A stretch of 64,000 bases of DNA from Alphaproteobacteria bacterium (lineage in GTDB: Bacteria > Pseudomonadota > Alphaproteobacteria > Micropepsales > Micropepsaceae), in contig JAFKEU010000005.1 in the NCBI GenBank assembly GCA_017308475.1, positions 186,001-250,000 on the forward strand. Direction: 5' to 3'. Shown in pieces: positions 62,617 through 64,000 of this stretch. Numbering within the stretch: the first letter of the stretch is position 1; the number at the start of each line of letters is the position of its first letter. A program made the position numbers and the translations under genes. The notes under the pieces are model-generated. The model was not told the DNA's origin. It did not search any database and worked only from the letters and a program-made list of their open reading frames with translations.

Positions 62617-64000
62617 CTATTCGGCCGCGATCATCGTTTCGCCGGCGTCGTCATTGTGGCTGACCGGCCCGTCGTCGTCGTCCGGCAGTTTTTCGCTGGA
62701 CTGCTCTACGGTTTCCTCGGCCGCAGATTCCGGCGCTGGTTCGGCCTCAACGGCGCTGCCCGGTGTGCGGAGCGGTTCGGGCAGCCAGCCGGTGTCGGCC
62801 AGGAGCGTCTCCGCCTCGGCCGCCATGTCACCCTTCTTCAGATGCTCGATCCTATCGGCGGCGCGCTGGCTCTTTGCCTGGGAAACCGCCTGAAGGATGC
62901 GAGCCTTCGTCACCCGGCCGAGGAAGTTGTCCACGGTCGGCTTCCACCCGGCGGCCGCCATGTCGAGATCGACCGCTTGCGCCAGCCGATCGGCATGGGC
63001 CACGGCGCGGGGCCGCCGGTTCCAGGGCTCGTACACCGCGTTGACCGAGAGGCTGACGATGTGGGCGAACAGGCCCGCCTGGCTGTCGCCGTCCCATTCC
63101 TGCAACGCGTCCCAGAGATCGGCCGATTCCTTGGGAAGCGCCTTCGCCCAGCTTTCGTGCCGCACGCGGATCGCCTCGGCCGAGGCGCTGTCGTTCAGTC
63201 CCGGCGCCTGCGTGCCGAAGCTGACGCTCTTCAAGTCGAGTTCGAGGCAGCTATCCGAGCCGTAGTGGTAAAAGGTCTTCAGCGTCAGGACGTGCAGAGC
63301 GGCGACGAAGGCGACGTCCGGCCGTTCGCCGAGCGCGTGGCGCAGGCCCAGCGTCCGGTGCGAGGTCAGCTCAGTCATCAGGCGGTCGGAGATGGGCGAC
63401 AGACTCTCGTCCTCCTCCGGTTCGGCGTCGGGCTCCACCGTCACGACGGCATCGTCGCCCTCGTAGCTGGCGGCCATAGCGCGTTCATCGTCGCCGTCCG
63501 CGTACAGCTCGGACGTGGGTTCGGCCGGCAACTCATCTTCCGGCCGGACGTAGCCCCGCTCGACGCGAAGCTGGCCCTCGGCGCCGATGCTGACGAAGGC
63601 GCCGGCGCGGGCGATCTCGGCGAGGTCGAACACCACGGGCCGAGTCTCGAAGCCCTCAAGCGCCGTTTCCAGCTCCGACAGGCGCTCATCCACCTCATCC
63701 GGCAGTTCGGCGGCGTCCTGGTATTCCTCGGACAGCCGGTCGAACTCGGCCTGCAGCGCATCGCGGCTCGCCTCCTCCTCGGCGGTCAGCGGCTCGGTCT
63801 CACCGCGAAGCTGGCGCAGGCCGAAGGCGTGGCCGTAAGCGAAGTCGGGCGCGACCTCGATCCACTTCCAGCCCTCGGCGACCACCGCATCCGATTCTGC
63901 CTTCAGCTTGTCGGCCACCATCTTGCCGACCAGCGGAACATCCTGCAGCCAGCCGCCATCGTCGCCCTGAAATAGGTCGCGCAGCACGGTGCCGCCTGCC
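62617..64000 (-). CDS. ParB-like nuclease-domain protein, N-terminus outside window
   Basis: About 460 C-terminal residues are visible, reading in from the right edge (TVLRDLFQGDDGGWLQDVPL, then AEGWKWIEVAPDFAYGHAFG, a Glu-rich coiled coil, and VTKARILQAVSQAKSQRAAD). This is the C-terminal part of the large ParB/RepB/Spo0J-type proteins of integrative elements. The N-terminal ParB nuclease domain must lie beyond 64,000. The tail is highly acidic. Confidence 0.85.
   Translation of the reverse strand, partial: AGGTVLRDLFQGDDGGWLQDVPLVGKMVADKLKAESDAVVAEGWKWIEVAPDFAYGHAFGLRQLRGETEPLTAEEEASRDALQAEFDRLSEEYQDAAELPDEVDERLSELETALEGFETRPVVFDLAEIARAGAFVSIGAEGQLRVERGYVRPEDELPAEPTSELYADGDDERAMAASYEGDDAVVTVEPDAEPEEDESLSPISDRLMTELTSHRTLGLRHALGERPDVAFVAALHVLTLKTFYHYGSDSCLELDLKSVSFGTQAPGLNDSASAEAIRVRHESWAKALPKESADLWDALQEWDGDSQAGLFAHIVSLSVNAVYEPWNRRPRAVAHADRLAQAVDLDMAAAGWKPTVDNFLGRVTKARILQAVSQAKSQRAADRIEHLKKGDMAAEAETLLADTGWLPEPLRTPGSAVEAEPAPESAAEETVEQSSEKLPDDDDGPVSHNDDAGETMIAAE

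Overview
The window is a junction between a conserved alphaproteobacterial chromosome (about 1-23,400) and an integrated conjugative element carrying metal-resistance cargo (about 23,400 to beyond the right edge). The chromosomal part is GC-rich. It holds the classic block rimP-nusA-ylxR-infB-rbfA-truB-rpsO-pnp on the minus strand, with trmB and metK just upstream. A RegB/RegA redox two-component pair with SenC and a GTTC-N7-GTTC LexA box also point to Alphaproteobacteria. I cannot name the order or genus from sequence alone.

Layout. 1-8,700: translation/transcription operon on the minus strand, pnp cut by the left edge, with a good -35/-10 pair in front of rimP. 8,700-13,260: a small membrane protein, trmB, a TauE/SafE permease, metK, hisB and an AT-richer orphan membrane protein. 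13,320-14,200: LexA-box-controlled mmcB with an MmcQ/YjbR gene. 14,200-16,850: regA, regB, senC. 16,850-18,370: folD, yggT, tRNA-Ala(CGC). 18,500-23,390: a FliL-like secreted protein, a CHASE2 receptor with a degenerate cyclase domain whose gene tail is partly duplicated, a VanX-like dipeptidase and a DUF2817 carboxypeptidase-like protein.

At 23,410-23,798 lie a truncated and an intact tRNA-Arg(CCG), taken as the left attachment site. Next comes a mosaic of metal-resistance modules (24,200-35,800). Module one is merR/merT-merP-merF-merA. Module two is a MerR regulator, an HMA chaperone, a P-type ATPase with an unusual YPC membrane motif, and an MFS transporter. Module three is a MerR regulator, a thioredoxin-like protein, a CcdA-like protein, a MerT with two compensating frameshifts, and MerP. 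Each module has a MerR-type dyad operator. Degenerate pieces of an IS481-like transposase, ccdA, chrA, a methyltransferase, a DUF547 protein and a ThiO-like oxidase lie between them. A LysR gene closes the cargo.

36,835-57,113 is a conjugation and maintenance backbone on the minus strand: HTH protein, repA, parA, RHH protein, DUF2840, traF, DUF736, lytic transglycosylase, a probable oriT region, DUF3363 relaxase, traG, CopG-like RHH, then trbBCDEJ-K-LFGI and DUF2274. Most neighbouring genes overlap by 1-4 bases. The 3' end of repA contains a DnaA box, three 23/24-bp iterons and AT-rich 12-mers, which looks like an intragenic replication origin.

57,300-64,000 is a regulatory and accessory segment. 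It has two convergent XRE repressors with different 15-bp tandem operators, then DUF736, small membrane and hypothetical genes, a DUF2493 (SLOG) protein, a Toprim protein and a ParB-like nuclease-domain protein cut by the right edge. Several of these genes follow long nested inverted repeats. Two repeats share a TTGTCTCGCGA core, and one is a terminator-like hairpin just ahead of a ribosome-binding site. The integrase and right attachment site are expected beyond the window. The strongest candidates for something undescribed are the intragenic oriV and the family of structured leaders.
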